From the NCBI GenBank assembly GCA_036937835.1, contig CM072881.1, forward strand, positions 4,503,501 to 4,567,500: 64,000 nt of DNA, given 5' to 3'. The position numbers and the translations under genes were made by a program. This stretch comes from Pampus argenteus (lineage: Eukaryota > Chordata > Actinopteri > Scombriformes > Stromateidae). The notes under the pieces are model-generated. The model had not been told where the DNA came from. It made no database searches and saw only the letters and a list, made by a program, of their open reading frames with translations. This document shows, in pieces, positions 55,622-64,000 of this stretch (the stretch's first letter is position 1; each line of letters starts with the position of its first letter).

Positions 55622-57566
55622 AAAGACAATGCCAACGTTTAGCTGTTAATGTACAAAAAACGTCTCAGTCCCCTTCGCTAAGCAGTCGAGTAATACTGAG
55701 TAGTAATACCGGACGAACCATTTAGCTTGAATCCAACTGAGCCAACTATTTCCAAACCTGTAGCATGTTTGAGACAGCTGTCATTTTTTACTGCATATAA
55801 AACACTTTGTGTGTTTCATATATTACACGTACCAAATTTCTGTATATCATTATGTCTTAGTGAAAGATTCTATTTACTGTATTTTACATCCTTCGCACTA
55901 CTGTCTCCTTTCATCACGCATCTCATGTATTTACACCAGACCCACTAAACACAATCAAAAACACTTCACTTCCATTAGTAATAAAATGTGTAACAAGTTC
56001 TCTTTAGAATGATTTCCATATCAACAGCAACTTACAGTATATGTATTAAAAAATCGTTTGGGTATAAAGTGCAATTGGCTGATTTTGTTTTTTTTAATTC
56101 TTATTAGGAATGAAGTAACAACAAAGGAGGAATTTAAACTGTTGTTTCAGATTTTTTTGTTTTTCCCAGAAAAATGTAACTAGATCGTCTGCAACTGACC
56201 CTTTGCTAAACCCTGCCCCTGTCAATCATAGCTTAGCAACTGTAACTAGGCAGGCCGATCAATCTTTGGATTTCAACATACAACGGTGTCTAGTATTTAA
56301 AGAGTTTAGAGGGTGGTGTCTCTTTCTTTAAACCATCTTTGGAAATGAAACAATGTGTAAACACATACGCTAAGCTAAACATTAGCATGCCTGGTATAAT
56401 TAGCATACTACCCACAATGGTAACTAGCTTTATTTCCATAAAAGCAAGGCTAATGTCATTAGCTATTTATATTAAGAAGCTAAGATGCTAACATATCAGA
56501 GTTTACAGTAATGACAGCGCTCTTTATTTGGCTTGGCGAAGTTTGACTCCAGCTTTTTATTCGGCGTTACATGGTGTTACATTTCTGTTGGTTTCTTCCT
56601 TATTGTCAAATCTGTTTCTCGCACTGTTAAAAACACAGGCATTAAGCTACAAATAGTGTCGCTTAATATCTCAAGTATGCTTTTCTAAGCATTCGAAAAT
56701 GGTTAAGTCAGAACGAGTAACATTTTAATTATTACATTTGTATTTTTAATACTTTATAGTGCATTAAAAAGTCAGCTGGAGATGACGTTTTAACTAAATG
56801 CATTAGCATTAGCATTAGCGACAGTTGTCATTTCAGTCCTCAGTTAGCTGCTTTGAGCTGCTTTGTGTGAGACTCATTGTTTCATTAGCACTGTAAACCT
56901 GCTAATATGTTTTACCACCGTAGCAACAGTAACCAAGTGGGGGGGGGGCGGGGCTTTGCAAAGGGTCAATATAGATATTAGTATTACAACACTTTAGCCT
57001 TATTCTGGTACTCAGTAATATAACACTCTTAGGTCAGAATGCATTTTGCTTAGCAGCGTCTGTTAAAACTCGCAGTTCTGAAGTCACGTGTGGATCAACA
57101 CACGCGTGACTCAGAGAATAACCTCACGAAGCAAAAAGCACACAGAAACAGCAGTATCACGCTGCTGCACGACATAAAGCTATTTAACATTTTACAGATG
57201 TTAAACGTTCACTGTAGGTGCTTCTTCATCATCATCATCCGCCTCACCTGAGTATCACTTTTAAACACAATTCATTCTCTTATTCTCCTGCGCTGCTGAG
57301 GTGGGCACCAGCCTGCATAACAGAACACCAACACCGCTATCTGACATCTCCATTCATCTTTTGGGGTCATCACAAAAACTCCCCTTCAGCAGGTTGCTGT
57401 CGGGATGTTAAGAGCCAGTGAGCAATGACTTGAGTCTGTTAGGAGTCACACGTGGATCAGCGGGCAAGTGATGATCCCGACGCAGATTCAATCTCCCACT
57501 CAGTCCACAGGCGTGTAGCCTCTGGGTTAAAGTGTGCATGAGTGGAGCCAGCGGGCAGCACTGAGG
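55622..57566 (-). other. 3' UTR of gas7 (likely)
   Basis: No coding exon is seen. It carries 'ttagcatgcctggtataatt' type repeat text at about 56370-56480 and a G-run at 56939-56948. Assignment as 3' UTR depends on the poly(A) signal at 55616. Confidence 0.4.
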
Positions 57567-63828
<6,262 letters not shown>

Positions 63829-64000
63829 CTGCTCGAACCAAAAACAAGCAACAGTTCAAGACTGACCGGCGCCGGAGGAGGAGGACATGTTTTTGAAATT
63901 AAAAATGATAATTTTGGGTCATAAGGATCCAATTGCAGGAAGAACATTCATTCAAACTAAATCTGAGTATTTCTTTAAAGGATTTTAAACCTGCATGAAG
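63829..64000 (-). other. gas7 intron continuing off the window
   Basis: No exon is seen before the right edge. Confidence 0.6.

Overview
This is eukaryotic DNA, almost certainly from a teleost fish. The genes are split into small exons with GT-AG introns, the introns are rich in (TG)n microsatellites and fish-type dispersed repeats, and there is a BEL/Pao LTR retrotransposon plus Tc1 and LINE remnants. There is no operon structure, rRNA, CRISPR array or recognisable tRNA.

Positions 4389-54168 (+ strand) hold one gene of about 24 coding exons that encodes a class II (muscle-type) myosin rod. From the exon at 13110 to the stop at 54168 every junction keeps frame, and the translation follows the sarcomeric myosin heavy-chain rod from subfragment-2 to the assembly region near the C-terminus. 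No motor domain, lever arm or IQ motif is visible. Two exons that start with Met and have upstream in-frame stops (4389 and 20327) look like alternative starts. The gene as seen here would therefore make a headless myosin rod of about 1170 residues. This parallels Drosophila myosin rod protein and molluscan catchin/myorod. The protein also has an unusual C-terminal extension of about 60 residues. Motor exons left of base 1 cannot be excluded.

The 15-kb intron 29163-44227 contains a complete, very young BEL/Pao insertion (32636-38893). It has two LTRs of 448 bp that read identically, a 5-bp target duplication and one uninterrupted ORF of 1610 codons. The ORF holds gag, protease and integrase but lacks reverse transcriptase and RNase H, apparently through an in-frame internal deletion.

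Positions 57567-63828 (- strand) hold the last five coding exons of gas7, a F-BAR protein; its 5' part lies beyond the right edge. The myosin-rod gene and gas7 meet tail to tail, with candidate poly(A) signals only about 115 bp apart (55496 and 55616). In human, GAS7 lies beside the 17p13 skeletal MYH cluster, so the myh-gas7 neighbourhood looks conserved.

The rest (1-4388 and the introns) shows no further convincing genes. It holds microsatellites, a Tc1-like transposase remnant (about 5295-5640), a LINE reverse-transcriptase remnant (about 10160-10430) and several families of dispersed repeats.
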